Assembly (NCBI GenBank): GCA_963728975.1
Contig: CAVSMF010000005.1
Location: 248,001-312,000 of the forward strand
Direction of reading: 5' to 3'
From: DATFCK01 sp963728975
GTDB taxonomy: Bacteria; Verrucomicrobiota; Verrucomicrobiia; Chthoniobacterales; UBA10450
DNA: 64,000 nucleotides
A program made the translations under genes and the position numbers. The notes below the pieces were generated by a model. That model was not told the origin of the DNA. It searched no databases and saw only the letters and a list, made by a program, of their open reading frames with translations. Below, piece by piece: positions 1-9,007 of the stretch (within the stretch, counting starts at the first letter, position 1; each line of letters starts with the position of its first letter).

Positions 1-1163
1 AGCTGTTTGATTCTTTCCTCAAGACGTCCTTTGAGCGATTCAGTCCTGGCCTGAAGGCCGGCTAAACGCGCTCTTTCGGTTGCCAGGTCTAACGAGGAAC
101 CCTGGGACGAGCCTGCCGGCGCCTGACCAACCAGGTCGGGGTATTTCTTCTCCAGCTCGTGTTTTTGCCGGTCGATATTCGTAATTTCGGCCTGGTTAAC
201 CTTAACTGCTTCGTTACCGGGCGTGTACTTGGCCAGCAGGTCGAGGCGAGCTTTCCGAAGGTCGCTCAGGCGGGCCATCAGAACCTGGTATTGCTGGACC
301 TCCTCGCTGGAAGCAGGACGGGGGGTCGCCGTAGGAGCGGCCTTGGCCCCGGACTTTTTCTTTCCCGAGCCGGAACCGCCGGCGCCAACCGATTCCTCAA
401 TCTGCCGGACCCGCGCGGTTTGTTCGGCCAGATCTGATTCGGCCCCAGCGTATTGATCTTCGATCTTGATCACATCGGCGCTCAGGGTCGCGCTGTTATC
501 GGCAACGGATTCAATTCCGGCCTTGGCCTTGAGTTCCTTCAAAGACTCTTCGGTGGCGCGGAGCCGGGCCCGGACCTGGTCGGCTTGCTGGCTGACAAAA
601 TCGAAGGCGGCGGCCGATCGATGAACTTCCAGGTGCTTAGTAAAATAGCGGTTTACCAGCTCGTTCAGAACCAAAACCGCAAGTTGCGGATCGCGGTTTT
701 TGTAGGAGACGGTAATGATATCGCTGTTGGGGCTGGTTCCCACTTCCAATCCCGAGGCGACGGTGCCGGCGGCCGCGGTCTGAGTAGCCGCATCTCCCAT
801 TTCCGGCAGCAGGCGCTTCGGCCCGATCGTCCCTGCCACTTGCATGGCCAGGTCCCAGCTGGTCAGAATTTCCGCTTCGGACCCGATGACGTTGGCCGAG
901 GTTCTGCCGAATCCCGTGGACATGGTGGATTGAGTTCCCTCAATCGGATCGACCGGGCTCCGATCCAGAACGTAACGAACCATAAGTTTGGCTTCAGATT
1001 GATAGGACGCTGGATAGAGAAAGTACATGGCCGCGGCGGCGACCAGGCCGATGGCGGAACCGACCATGATTTTTCCCTTATGCTTGAACAGGGCAAAGAG
1101 AATGTCATTCAGCTTGAAACTGGAATGCGGCGTCTCTTGTTCGAATTCTAATGCGGGAGTCAA
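1..1163 (-). CDS. Wzz/GumC-like polysaccharide chain-length protein, 3' part missing
   Basis: An open frame runs from a TTG at 1161-1163 to the left window edge (about 387 residues seen); an AAAGG-type ribosome site lies just upstream, at about 1172-1176. Residues 1-31 are cytoplasmic, residues about 32-50 form a transmembrane helix, and a long coiled-coil-like stretch follows, rich in Glu, Lys, Arg and Ala. This is the layout of Wzz/GumC polysaccharide co-polymerases, which set chain length in the inner membrane. It is the last visible gene of a minus-strand polysaccharide operon. Whether the C-terminus carries a second helix or a tyrosine kinase domain cannot be seen. Confidence 0.8.
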   Translation of the reverse strand, partial: MTPALEFEQETPHSSFKLNDILFALFKHKGKIMVGSAIGLVAAAAMYFLYPASYQSEAKLMVRYVLDRSPVDPIEGTQSTMSTGFGRTSANVIGSEAEILTSWDLAMQVAGTIGPKRLLPEMGDAATQTAAAGTVASGLEVGTSPNSDIITVSYKNRDPQLAVLVLNELVNRYFTKHLEVHRSAAAFDFVSQQADQVRARLRATEESLKELKAKAGIESVADNSATLSADVIKIEDQYAGAESDLAEQTARVRQIEESVGAGGSGSGKKKSGAKAAPTATPRPASSEEVQQYQVLMARLSDLRKARLDLLAKYTPGNEAVKVNQAEITNIDRQKHELEKKYPDLVGQAPAGSSQGSSLDLATERARLAGLQARTESLKGRLEERIKQ

Positions 1164-1178
1164 AGCAGCACCTTTCGG

Positions 1179-2246
1179 TTAATCAAGATGGGGGTAGACC
1201 ATGGCACCGGCAAGACGGTTCACCGCAACCGGCAGACAGCGGAAAACCCGATTATGCAGTCCGGTTTCAGGGCGCGACGCGCTCATCCATTTCCCGGTGG
1301 TGGGATTGAATCGATAATAGCGGATCATTTCTTCCTCAACACCCCAGCCCAATTTGAACCGCCTCAGTCCGTCGTTATCCAGGGATGTCCGACCGAGATC
1401 GAGCACTTCGGCGCCCTGGTCGATCAAATGCCTGATCGCTTCCCACAAAACGAGATTGTTACCGCGTTGTTGACCAAATTTTGGATCGGAGGCCGCGAAT
1501 TTATAAACAGCGCGCCGCTTGAACTGGAATAAGATCGCTCCCGCCACTGTCCGCAATCCACTCCGAGCCAAAACCACAAATCCGAGGCCGGCTTTCACGA
1601 TATGCTGGTGAATGTTCATGAAAAACGAGGCTGGTTGGGGAGGAAGCCCGTGACGTCTTCGGGTCTGGACGTGGAGCTGATAAAATTCATCGACTGCCTC
1701 GGAGGTGTCCAGGATCTCGACATTCAGTTTGCTATTGACTCCTTTGCGGACCGCTCGCTTGGTAGGCGAACTAAAACCCTGGAACAAGGCGTCGGCGCCT
1801 TTGCGCAGATCGAGTCGATGCCCATAAAAGACCATTGCTGCCTCGGCCGATCGCTCCAACGGCTGTCCTCCGCGAATTTCAAAGTAATTCCAATCTCGCT
1901 CCCGGGCTAGGTTGGACAAGATGTTCTTGAGGAAGTTCGATCCATTTTCACTAAATACAAGTGGGCCGCAGGCGTCGCTAAACGGAAGACAAACGGCCCT
2001 GCGACCCGTCAAGGGACTAAGTATTTCAATAAGCGGAATCAATGCCGCGGCCGGTGGCTGCGGTAAATGAAAATAGATCGGAGTGTGACCGTAGGTTTTG
2101 CAGATCACTTGCGCCCAGGCCGCGCAGTGAAAAAAACAGTAGTCGGGGTGAGAAACAACGAGGCGGTCCCATTCCGAACCGCCCCTCTGCTCGAGAACTT
2201 CGATCGGAACCGGCTCAAGGCCGGAGCAGCCATTTGTCACTATCAA
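1179..2246 (-). CDS. FemAB-like / GNAT-fold acyltransferase of an exopolysaccharide locus
   Basis: The 355-residue product has the FemAB-type double GNAT layout: an N-terminal half with a hydrophobic strand followed by FEIRGG-like sequence, and a C-terminal half with the LDLGRTS segment and a W-G-V-E-E-E-M-I-R-Y-Y tail typical of FemAB-related proteins found beside exosortase/PEP-CTERM polysaccharide genes. Family members transfer aminoacyl or acyl groups in peptidoglycan, but the polysaccharide-linked group has no settled substrate. It lies 15 bases upstream of the Wzz-like gene and downstream of the sugar-nucleotide enzymes, so a role in decorating or exporting the polymer is likely but inferred. 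Confidence 0.75.
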   Translation of the reverse strand: MIVTNGCSGLEPVPIEVLEQRGGSEWDRLVVSHPDYCFFHCAAWAQVICKTYGHTPIYFHLPQPPAAALIPLIEILSPLTGRRAVCLPFSDACGPLVFSENGSNFLKNILSNLARERDWNYFEIRGGQPLERSAEAAMVFYGHRLDLRKGADALFQGFSSPTKRAVRKGVNSKLNVEILDTSEAVDEFYQLHVQTRRRHGLPPQPASFFMNIHQHIVKAGLGFVVLARSGLRTVAGAILFQFKRRAVYKFAASDPKFGQQRGNNLVLWEAIRHLIDQGAEVLDLGRTSLDNDGLRRFKLGWGVEEEMIRYYRFNPTTGKWMSASRPETGLHNRVFRCLPVAVNRLAGAMVYPHLD

Positions 2247-2377
2247 GGAGCGGCGGCTTCCCGGCCGCCGGCTGGCCCGCGCTCCACGATCAAAATTCTA
2301 ATGCTCAAAGCGGAAAAGCGAATCCCTGAGTTACCAGCCGACAAAATCTCCGGGCGTCTGGCGACTCACTCTTGGGT

Positions 2378-3502
2378 TCAGGCCGCCACGCCGTTGGTGA
2401 CAGCTTCTCGCAAACTAAGCGCAACCGTTGCCACCTGTTCCTCAGTCAACTCCGGGAACATCGGCAGCGAGACAAATTCCTGCGCGCCTTGTTCGGCAAC
2501 AGGCAGAGCGCCGGCCTCATAGCCAAGGTCGCGGTAGGCCTTTTGCAGGTGCACCGGAACCGGATAATGCACGCCGCATTCAATTCCTTTTTCCTTGAGC
2601 ATCCACATTACTTCATCGCGCTGCTGAACCCGGATGGCATAGATGTGATAAACGTGCCGGGCGTAATCCGCTTCGAGCGGCCTTGCCACATCTTCCAGAC
2701 CGGCCAAGGCCCGGTTGTATTCCTGGGCGTGCACGCGTCGAAGCAGATTTGCGTTTTCGAGCCGCTTCAACTTCACGCTCAGCACCGCGGCCTGGATCCC
2801 ATCCATCCGGCAATTCCAGCCCACCATGGTGTGCCGATACTTCCGAATTTGACCGTGGTCCCGCAGAACGCGGATCTTCTCGTTTAACTCCGGATTATTG
2901 GTGACGACCGCCCCGGCCTCGCCGAATGCGCCGAGGTTCTTTCCCGGATAAAAACTAAAACATCCGGCATCGCCCAGGGTGCCGGCTTTCTGCCCCTTGT
3001 ATTCAGCCCCGTGAGCCTGGGCCGCGTCTTCAATGACAAAAAGATTGTGTTCGCGGGCAAACTCCAAAATCGGATCCATATCCGCGGGCTGACCGAAGAG
3101 ATGAACCGGGATGATCGCCTTGGTCCTGGATGTAAGGGCCTTCTCCAGCCCGGCCGGGTCCATCGTATAAGTGCATTCATCTACATCGACGAACACCGGC
3201 CGAGCTGAACAGTAGGTAATCGCCTCGGCCGTGGCCATAAAAGTGTTGGGGACGGTGATCACCTCGTCGCCAGGCCCTACCCCGCAGGCCAGGAGGGCGA
3301 GCCAGAGCGCTTCCGTGCCGCTGCCCAGGCCGATGGCATGCTGGGCCCGGCAATAGGTGGCGAATTCGGTTTCGAATTTTTCGACAAACGGGCCGCCGGC
3401 AAAAGCGCCGCTATCGATCACCTCGGCGATCGCCCGGTCAAACTCTTCACGCAGCGGGGCGTGGTGGGCGTTAAGATCGAGAAATGGTATTCGGATGTGC
3501 AT
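2378..3502 (-). CDS. DegT/DnrJ/EryC1 (WbpE-like) PLP sugar aminotransferase
   Basis: This 374-residue protein is a fold type I, PLP-dependent nucleotide-sugar aminotransferase. Visible marks are GLGSGTEAL (about residues 58-66) for phosphate binding, VIEDAAQAHG with Asp159 for the pyridine nitrogen, and YPGKNLGAFGE with Lys188 as the Schiff-base lysine. With the neighbouring WbpB-like and WbpD-like genes it should turn a UDP-3-keto-hexosamine into the 3-amino sugar. Its ATG overlaps the end of the acetyltransferase gene by 32 bases, which suggests translational coupling. Confidence 0.9.
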   Translation of the reverse strand: MHIRIPFLDLNAHHAPLREEFDRAIAEVIDSGAFAGGPFVEKFETEFATYCRAQHAIGLGSGTEALWLALLACGVGPGDEVITVPNTFMATAEAITYCSARPVFVDVDECTYTMDPAGLEKALTSRTKAIIPVHLFGQPADMDPILEFAREHNLFVIEDAAQAHGAEYKGQKAGTLGDAGCFSFYPGKNLGAFGEAGAVVTNNPELNEKIRVLRDHGQIRKYRHTMVGWNCRMDGIQAAVLSVKLKRLENANLLRRVHAQEYNRALAGLEDVARPLEADYARHVYHIYAIRVQQRDEVMWMLKEKGIECGVHYPVPVHLQKAYRDLGYEAGALPVAEQGAQEFVSLPMFPELTEEQVATVALSLREAVTNGVAA

Positions 3503-3995
3503 GATTTTTTTCGATTGTTTTCAAAATGCGCGCCGGGTTGCCCGCCACGGTGGCGTTGGCGGGCACATCTTTGGTAACTACACTGCCCGCCCCCACGGTT
3601 GCGTTTTCTCCTATGGTGATTCCGCCCAGCAAAGTTGCGCCCGATCCAATCGACGCGCCTTTTTTAACCAGCGTCTTCTGACAATGCCAGTCGCCGTCGC
3701 CTTTCAAGCGGTTGGATCCGTTGGTCGCCCGGGGATAGCGATCGTTAATAAAAATGACTCCGTGACCGACAAAGACCCCATCTTCAATGGTCACGCCTTC
3801 ACAGATAAAGCTATGACTCGAAATTTTGCAGCACTGGCCAATCCTCGCTCCCTTTTGCACTTCCACGAAGGCGCCGATTCGGGTTTCGTCGCCAATCTCG
3901 CAGCCATAGAGATTGACGAACCCATGGATTCGAACATCGCGGCCCAGCTTTACGTCGGGGGCGATGAGTTGATGAAGTGCCAACGCGCCACTCAT
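3471..3995 (-). CDS. WbpD-like left-handed beta-helix sugar N-acetyltransferase
   Basis: The 174-residue product consists almost entirely of hexapeptide repeats (for example GARIGQCCKISSHSFICEG around residues 49-67 and GASIGSGATLLGGITIGENA near the C-terminus), the left-handed beta-helix fold of trimeric acetyl-CoA-dependent acetyltransferases. In the Pseudomonas wbp pathway the equivalent enzyme acetylates the 3-amino group made by the aminotransferase encoded next door. Start and stop overlap both neighbours (ATGA with the oxidoreductase gene upstream). The WbpD-like substrate is inferred from context. Confidence 0.88.
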   Translation of the reverse strand: MSGALALHQLIAPDVKLGRDVRIHGFVNLYGCEIGDETRIGAFVEVQKGARIGQCCKISSHSFICEGVTIEDGVFVGHGVIFINDRYPRATNGSNRLKGDGDWHCQKTLVKKGASIGSGATLLGGITIGENATVGAGSVVTKDVPANATVAGNPARILKTIEKNHAHPNTISRS

Positions 3996-5086
3996 GCGCC
4001 GGCGGCTGGGGCTTTCGCTGCTTTCGGTTTACCGGTGGAACGGCTAACCGCGGGAATGTCGATCTTGCCGGCCAGGGCCACCGGCGCGCCATTGAGGTCG
4101 AGCGATTCGGAAGCCGCTTCCAATATCCGGACCATCTCCAGACCGGCCTGGCCATCCGTTAACGGCCGCTTGCCCTCGGCGATGCAATCCAGAAAATGCT
4201 GGCAGGCGACCCGGAGCGGTTCCTCGTGGTGAATATAGGGAATATAACTGTCGCCATAGTGATAGGAGTAATGGAATTCGGCAAAGGAATCGTAATGCGG
4301 CGGACGTTCCACCCGGACATCGTAGACACGAATCTTTTCGTGGCTCTGCAAATCGTCGTAAACAATCATGCGGCGGGTCCCGACAATGGTCATCTCGCGA
4401 ACTTTCCGCGGTTCGAGCCAGCTGCTTTGAATGGTGGCAAAACGCATGTTCCGGAATGACAGCGACATGTTGGTCACGTCTTCCACCCGGGGAGTGACAT
4501 GGGCGTTACCCTGGCAATTGATGGAAACCGGGAACTCACCCAGAATGTGCAAAATGATCGAGATGTCGTGCGGGGCCAGGTCCCAGGCTACGTTGATATC
4601 CTTTTGAAAAAGGCCCAGGTTCAAACGCCGGGAGTTAATGTAGCGGATATCGCCCAGGTCTCCCTGTTGGATGATCTCCACGATTTTGCGAACAGGCGAT
4701 GAATAGAGAAAGGTGTGGTCGATCATCAGAACCAGACCGTTTCGGTGGGCGATCTCGATCAGTTCTTCGCATTGGGCGGACGAGGAAGCCATTGGCTTCT
4801 CGATGAAAACGTGCTTGCCCGCCATCAAGGCAGCCTTGGCCAAGCGGTAATGGTCCTTCACCGGGGTGGCGATGACAATGGCGTTTAACTCCAGGCCATT
4901 GAGAAACTCCTGGTGGTTGGTGACCGCCTCCACTTCGGGATGGAGCGTTATCAGGTGCTTCAAACGCTCCTCGTTGACATCGCAGAGTGCCTTCAACCGG
5001 CAGTTAGGCAGAGTCTTGAAATTACGGACCAGGAGCGGTCCCCAATATCCGCATCCGATTACCCCGACAGAGATCGGTTGTGTCAT
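3992..5086 (-). CDS. Gfo/Idh/MocA-family oxidoreductase (WbpB-like)
   Basis: The 364-residue protein begins with a Rossmann motif, GVIGCGYWGP (residues 8-17), and has the family motif EKPM with Lys97, then the conserved DLAPHDI segment. It most likely oxidises C3 of a UDP-HexNAc uronic acid using NAD, feeding the aminotransferase and acetyltransferase encoded downstream. Overlap of four bases with both flanking genes marks a tight operon. A Pro/Ala/Lys-rich tail of about 15 residues at the C-terminus is not part of the fold. Confidence 0.9.
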   Translation of the reverse strand: MTQPISVGVIGCGYWGPLLVRNFKTLPNCRLKALCDVNEERLKHLITLHPEVEAVTNHQEFLNGLELNAIVIATPVKDHYRLAKAALMAGKHVFIEKPMASSSAQCEELIEIAHRNGLVLMIDHTFLYSSPVRKIVEIIQQGDLGDIRYINSRRLNLGLFQKDINVAWDLAPHDISIILHILGEFPVSINCQGNAHVTPRVEDVTNMSLSFRNMRFATIQSSWLEPRKVREMTIVGTRRMIVYDDLQSHEKIRVYDVRVERPPHYDSFAEFHYSYHYGDSYIPYIHHEEPLRVACQHFLDCIAEGKRPLTDGQAGLEMVRILEAASESLDLNGAPVALAGKIDIPAVSRSTGKPKAAKAPAAGA

Positions 5087-6237
5087 GATTTTTTCGCTAA
5101 ACCGGTGGAGGGTTGGGTTTGTGCGCCGGGAATTCCCGCAATATCGCTGCCATTCCCGACGCGCGATTCCAGCATTTGAACGAGCAGGGCCGGAATCGTC
5201 TTAAGGATGATCCCGAGGTCGAGGCCGATTGAAACGTTCTTGGAATAAAAGATGTCCATCGCGATCATTTCGCTGAAAGTGGTCTTGTTCTTTCCATTTA
5301 CCTGCCAGTAACCGGTCAACCCAGGAGCCACGTTGACCCGCTGCTGCTGCCACGGCTCATAGCGCTCAAATTCGTTCGGTAAGCAAGGCCGGGGCCCGAC
5401 CAGGCTCATATCGCCGCACAGAATGTTAAAAATCTGGGGCAACTCGTCCAAGCCACTGGATCGAAGCAAACGTCCGCAACGGATGAGACGCGAATCATCC
5501 ACCGCGTCCAATTTCGTCATTGGCCGGTCCGAGCGCATGAGATGGGCGAAATATTCCTCGTGGGTCCGGGTGTCTGCGTTCACGTGCATCGTGCGAAACT
5601 TGAAGATCCGAAAACGTCCGCGGCGGTAGCCGATTCGTTCCTGCCGATAAAAAATCGGACCGGGCGAAACGAGTTTGATCCAGAGCATCACCACCAGCAA
5701 AAGGGGCAACCAGATAGGCAGGCTCAGAAGGATGCAGCTGATATCGAACGTCCTTTTCCACAACGGTATTGCTCTCCGGTTGGCGGGCTGCTCCGACTGA
5801 AGCGCTCGGGCGAAGATTGTCTGAACGGCCTGGGCGCCATTCGTCGAAACGGAAGCATGCGAACCGTTGGAATTGTGCTGAACGCCGGCGGAATCCCCGG
5901 AATTAACAAACCGCCCGATTGCGTCGTGCAAATACCGGGTGACGCCGTTGTCCGAACCATTGCCGGACGAATTTTCATGAGAATGGCCATTGGATGTGGC
6001 TCGATATTCACTTCTATTCACATTCTTGTTCGCATCCGATGCTGTGGTTCCATTGCCGTGATTACCATTGGCCCCGGGATGCAATCCCTCCCCATGGTTC
6101 TCCCGGTCGGAGTTCATAGCACTCCGCTCGGCCGCCTTATCAGGCAGGCTGCCGCCCTTGGTCGATCGCCGCGTTTTTCGGGCGAAACCGTTTATTCGCA
6201 TCATAAAATTTTCTGAATCTGCCGAGTCGTTAGACAA
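5083..6237 (-). CDS. Polyprenyl-phosphate sugar-1-phosphate transferase with long polar N-terminus
   Basis: Residues from about 160 on match the bacterial sugar transferase family: one hydrophobic segment (about 168-190), then SPGPIFYRQERIG, FKFRTM, and DELPQIFNILCGDMSLVGP with the catalytic Asp-Glu pair. Such enzymes move a sugar-1-phosphate from a UDP-sugar to undecaprenyl phosphate, the first membrane step of polymer assembly. Residues 1-160 are unusual: a disordered tract very rich in Asn, Gly, Ser and His in place of the usual four-helix region. It is the first gene of the minus-strand operon; the gap upstream should hold the promoter. Confidence 0.9.
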   Translation of the reverse strand: MSNDSADSENFMMRINGFARKTRRSTKGGSLPDKAAERSAMNSDRENHGEGLHPGANGNHGNGTTASDANKNVNRSEYRATSNGHSHENSSGNGSDNGVTRYLHDAIGRFVNSGDSAGVQHNSNGSHASVSTNGAQAVQTIFARALQSEQPANRRAIPLWKRTFDISCILLSLPIWLPLLLVVMLWIKLVSPGPIFYRQERIGYRRGRFRIFKFRTMHVNADTRTHEEYFAHLMRSDRPMTKLDAVDDSRLIRCGRLLRSSGLDELPQIFNILCGDMSLVGPRPCLPNEFERYEPWQQQRVNVAPGLTGYWQVNGKNKTTFSEMIAMDIFYSKNVSIGLDLGIILKTIPALLVQMLESRVGNGSDIAGIPGAQTQPSTGLAKKS

Positions 6238-6829
6238 AGCAGATGTTATAATTCCCAGACCTATTAGAGATAACTACTTTTTAGCCGCTCGCGTCAATCA
6301 GGAAATGCATTTTCTTGATTTTTTTCCCGATAATTTCCTTGATTTTCCAGTGGTTTTCGGTTCCAACCCCAGTGGCGATTCTCCCAGCTACGCCCTGCTC
6401 TGGCTACCCCCCAGCCACACCCTTCATTCCCCCCCCCGGCTGAGGCCAAACTTCGTCTATCCCACCATCCAACCCCGCCGACGCCATTAGGCTGCGCAAC
6501 TAATGCGCCTGAAAACCAATTTCCCGAAAAAAGGTCCCCCGCCCCTTCCACTCCGGCGGATCGCCCCAGCGACAGGTTCGCCGGCGCCCTCCTCCAGCAC
6601 AGCCTATTTGGATGAGGCGATCTGTTCACGCGCCTCCACCTGTATCACTCCCTGTGCCAAACCGAGCGGAGTCCCTCCCAAATTGGGGGGATCGATGCGG
6701 TATTAGCTGGTAACCAATCCTTTAAGGCTCAAAATAAGGATGCCCAAGCGGTTGCCTTCCGCTGTTCACGCCAATTCCGCCGGACTCACTTTTAGTCCAC
6801 GCGGTTTCGATTCGACGCCGGGCATTGCT
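6238..6829. other. Gene-free gap between the polysaccharide operon and xdhC
   Basis: No convincing gene is seen in these 592 bases. The left part must contain the leader of the sugar transferase gene; reading leftwards, a TTGACG (6297-6292) is a possible -35, but no good -10 stands at standard spacing, so no promoter is claimed. The middle is C-rich with short C runs. The stretch also ends the minus-strand xdhC-uricase transcript, without an obvious hairpin terminator. Confidence 0.5.
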
Positions 6830-7642
6830 TTATTTTGCTGCCGGCCCATTTCGAAGATGGAGGCCGCTCCCTTTCCTGAGCACAGTCAGCACCTCCGCGA
6901 TCACGCTAACCGCGATTTCAGCGGGCGAATCGGCTCCAATGTCGAGGCCAATTGGAGCGTAAACCTGCGCCAGTTGGTCCTGGGAGATGCCTCGTTCTCG
7001 CAATTGAGCAAAGACATGCTGCACTTTGCGCTGACTTCCGATCATTCCAATGTAGCCGTAGCCGGTGGTTTCAATCGCTGCCGCCAACGCCTCTCCGTCA
7101 ATAGCGTAGTTGCGGCTGACGATGACCAACGCCTCGTCGCTCTGCCATGTCCGACCGGCGATAAATTTCGAGGGCGCAACATCCGTAACGGCAGCGATCC
7201 CGGAGGGAAATGCCGGTATCAGATCGGCCCGATCTTCCACCACGGTGACGAAGAGCCCGCACTGAAGCGCCAAGGTGGCGATCGCCTGGGCGCAATGGCC
7301 GCCGCCAACTAAAAACAGGGCTTCATTGAGTATTTGCGGTTCGATCAGCACAGTGACCTCTCCTCCACAGATCGCCCCGAAGGATTCCTTTGACGTTTCA
7401 TGGAGCGGATACGCCTTTAGCAACGGCATTTTGGTCCGTATCTGCTCGATCGCCTGTTCGACTACCAGCGACTCAAATTTCCCGCCGCCAACAGTGCCGC
7501 TGGAGGTGCCATCGGCGTAGACCAGCATCTTCGAACCGGCGGCGCGCGGAACCGACCCGCGCGTTGCCGCTACGGTTACGAGTGCGCAGCGGCTCCGGGA
7601 ACGGCGGGCCGACACGATTTCGTCCAAAAACCATTCGGTCAT
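6830..7642 (-). CDS. xdhC: XdhC-family molybdenum cofactor insertion/maturation factor
   Basis: The 270-residue protein has the two XdhC parts: an N-terminal XdhC/CoxI domain (VTVAATRGSVPR, then SGTVGGGKFE) and a C-terminal Rossmann-like domain (FLVGGGHCAQAIATLAL, and YIGMIGSQRKVQHVF near residue 205). XdhC binds molybdenum cofactor, protects it during sulfuration and inserts it into xanthine dehydrogenase. Its target is encoded about 6 kb away on the other strand. The start overlaps the uricase stop by four bases, so the two are co-transcribed leftwards. Confidence 0.9.
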   Translation of the reverse strand: MTEWFLDEIVSARRSRSRCALVTVAATRGSVPRAAGSKMLVYADGTSSGTVGGGKFESLVVEQAIEQIRTKMPLLKAYPLHETSKESFGAICGGEVTVLIEPQILNEALFLVGGGHCAQAIATLALQCGLFVTVVEDRADLIPAFPSGIAAVTDVAPSKFIAGRTWQSDEALVIVSRNYAIDGEALAAAIETTGYGYIGMIGSQRKVQHVFAQLRERGISQDQLAQVYAPIGLDIGADSPAEIAVSVIAEVLTVLRKGSGLHLRNGPAAK

Positions 7643-8475
7643 CGGGTCACACAGGCTTCGATCTGCCCATGCGGCTCATCAATCGGCAGAAAAATTTCGT
7701 TCCTGTTTTCCAGTCCGAATGGTGAAAGATCGATGAGCAGACAGTGCTTGTTCGGCATGGCCAGATCAATTTGGGAAATTTCCGGGCATGCAGCGAGGGC
7801 CGCCTCCCCCATTTGAAATAAAGTCGTTTGAGCTGAGGGACTATAGTTTTCCGCAAATACCTTGAGCATAGCCGACACGATCTTCTGATTGGTTTGCCGA
7901 TACTCTTCAGGTAATTTCGAAAACTCCCAGACCCCGCTGAAGGAGGTCGCCAGAATGCGATCGGATGTTTCGGCCAGGATGGTAAATTTATCCCGGACGT
8001 ATCCTTCAAACCCGGATCCGGTCGACTTCAGGATGAGCAAATCGCGGATTCCGGATTGCAGGCGGCGGGACTGGCGCGTAAAAACAACCCGGGTGAACAT
8101 CCGCGCGCTGCTGCCGTTCTCAAAGGAATGAGGATGGGGTTTTCCTCCAATCTGGAGACGGCGCCAATCGCGCTCCGAGATCTCGATCTCGGCCTGGGCG
8201 ACCTGTGGGTATTTTAAGAAATGCTCGCCCAGGAGAATGGCGAAAGGCTCGATTTCGTCCCCAAGATGCTGCTGGGCCAGAACGTTAACCGTGTTCTTGA
8301 TTGTATCGGTCGGAACGACTTTGCTATTGTCTCCGCTGGTGTAAGAGGACGCAAAATCGCCTCCCAAAAGCACGGCAACTTCGATCTCTTTGATTTCGTG
8401 CACGGCGTTCTTGCGAAACACCTTCAGGACGCGAACCCGCGCCTTTCCATAACGATGCGACGTCAGCTTAGGCAT
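7639..8475 (-). CDS. Urate oxidase (cofactor-free uricase)
   Basis: The 278-residue product shows the uricase signatures YGKARVRVLKV near the N-terminus (Lys11), VVPTDTIKNTV (Thr56-Asp57 of the active site), GFEGYVRDKFT with the urate-stacking region, and the C-terminal motif PNKHCLLIDL...NEIFLPIDEPHG. It oxidises urate to 5-hydroxyisourate with oxygen and no cofactor. The next two enzymes, HIU hydrolase and OHCU decarboxylase, are encoded divergently only 37 bases from its start codon. The start is secure because homology begins at residue 4-10. Confidence 0.95.
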   Translation of the reverse strand: MPKLTSHRYGKARVRVLKVFRKNAVHEIKEIEVAVLLGGDFASSYTSGDNSKVVPTDTIKNTVNVLAQQHLGDEIEPFAILLGEHFLKYPQVAQAEIEISERDWRRLQIGGKPHPHSFENGSSARMFTRVVFTRQSRRLQSGIRDLLILKSTGSGFEGYVRDKFTILAETSDRILATSFSGVWEFSKLPEEYRQTNQKIVSAMLKVFAENYSPSAQTTLFQMGEAALAACPEISQIDLAMPNKHCLLIDLSPFGLENRNEIFLPIDEPHGQIEACVTR

Positions 8476-8512
8476 TGCCTCTGATGATTAATTCATCTAG
8501 TCCGATAATGCG
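8476..8512. promoter_or_regulatory. 37-bp divergent start-to-start region, uricase / OHCU decarboxylase
   Basis: Only 37 bases separate the ATG of uricase (minus) from the ATG of the decarboxylase (plus). The centre has GATGA-TTAAT-TCATC (8483-8497), an inverted repeat with 5-bp arms in an AT-rich patch, which could be an operator. There is no room for two ordinary promoters between the genes, so at least one promoter must lie inside the opposite coding sequence, or the mRNAs have very short leaders. Confidence 0.4.
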
Positions 8513-9007
8513 ATGGTAAAGGTGGAAGAGTTGAACAGGCTCGATCGGGACGCCTTCGTCGAATCGCTCACCGGTTTATTTGAAAATTCTCCGTGGGTTG
8601 CAACCAGGGTCGCGGACAAGCGCCCTTTTGCCGACCGCGACGCGCTTTATGCCGCTCTTTGCCAAACGGTGTTGCAAGCCAGCGCTGAGGAAAAGTTATC
8701 GTTGATCCGGGCGCACCCCGACCTGGCCGGGCCGGAACGGCTTACCCGTGAATCGAAATCGGAACAGGCGGTCGCTGGATTGAGCGAACTCGCCCCCGAA
8801 GATGCGGAACGCTTTCGGCATTATAATTCACGCTATCGGGAGCGGTTTGGGTTTCCGTTTGTGATTTGTGCGCGCTTGAATAGGAAGCAAGCAATCCTGG
8901 ACGCGTTTCCACTTCGTCTGCGAAATTCAGCCGAGCAGGAGCTTGCAATCGCCTTGCAGGAAGTCTTTAAAATTGCCGATTTACGAATGAAAGACCTGGT
9001 CGAATGA
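8513..9007 (+). CDS. uraD: OHCU decarboxylase
   Basis: The 164-residue protein matches 2-oxo-4-hydroxy-4-carboxy-5-ureidoimidazoline decarboxylase: FENSPWVATRVADKRPF near residues 23-39, LIRAHPDLAG (residues 64-73) with the catalytic His, and FGFPFVICAR with the FPF/FI region. It turns OHCU stereospecifically into S-allantoin, the last step of urate ring opening. It overlaps the HIU hydrolase gene by four bases (ATGA), so both are made together. Confidence 0.93.
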   Translation: MVKVEELNRLDRDAFVESLTGLFENSPWVATRVADKRPFADRDALYAALCQTVLQASAEEKLSLIRAHPDLAGPERLTRESKSEQAVAGLSELAPEDAERFRHYNSRYRERFGFPFVICARLNRKQAILDAFPLRLRNSAEQELAIALQEVFKIADLRMKDLVE

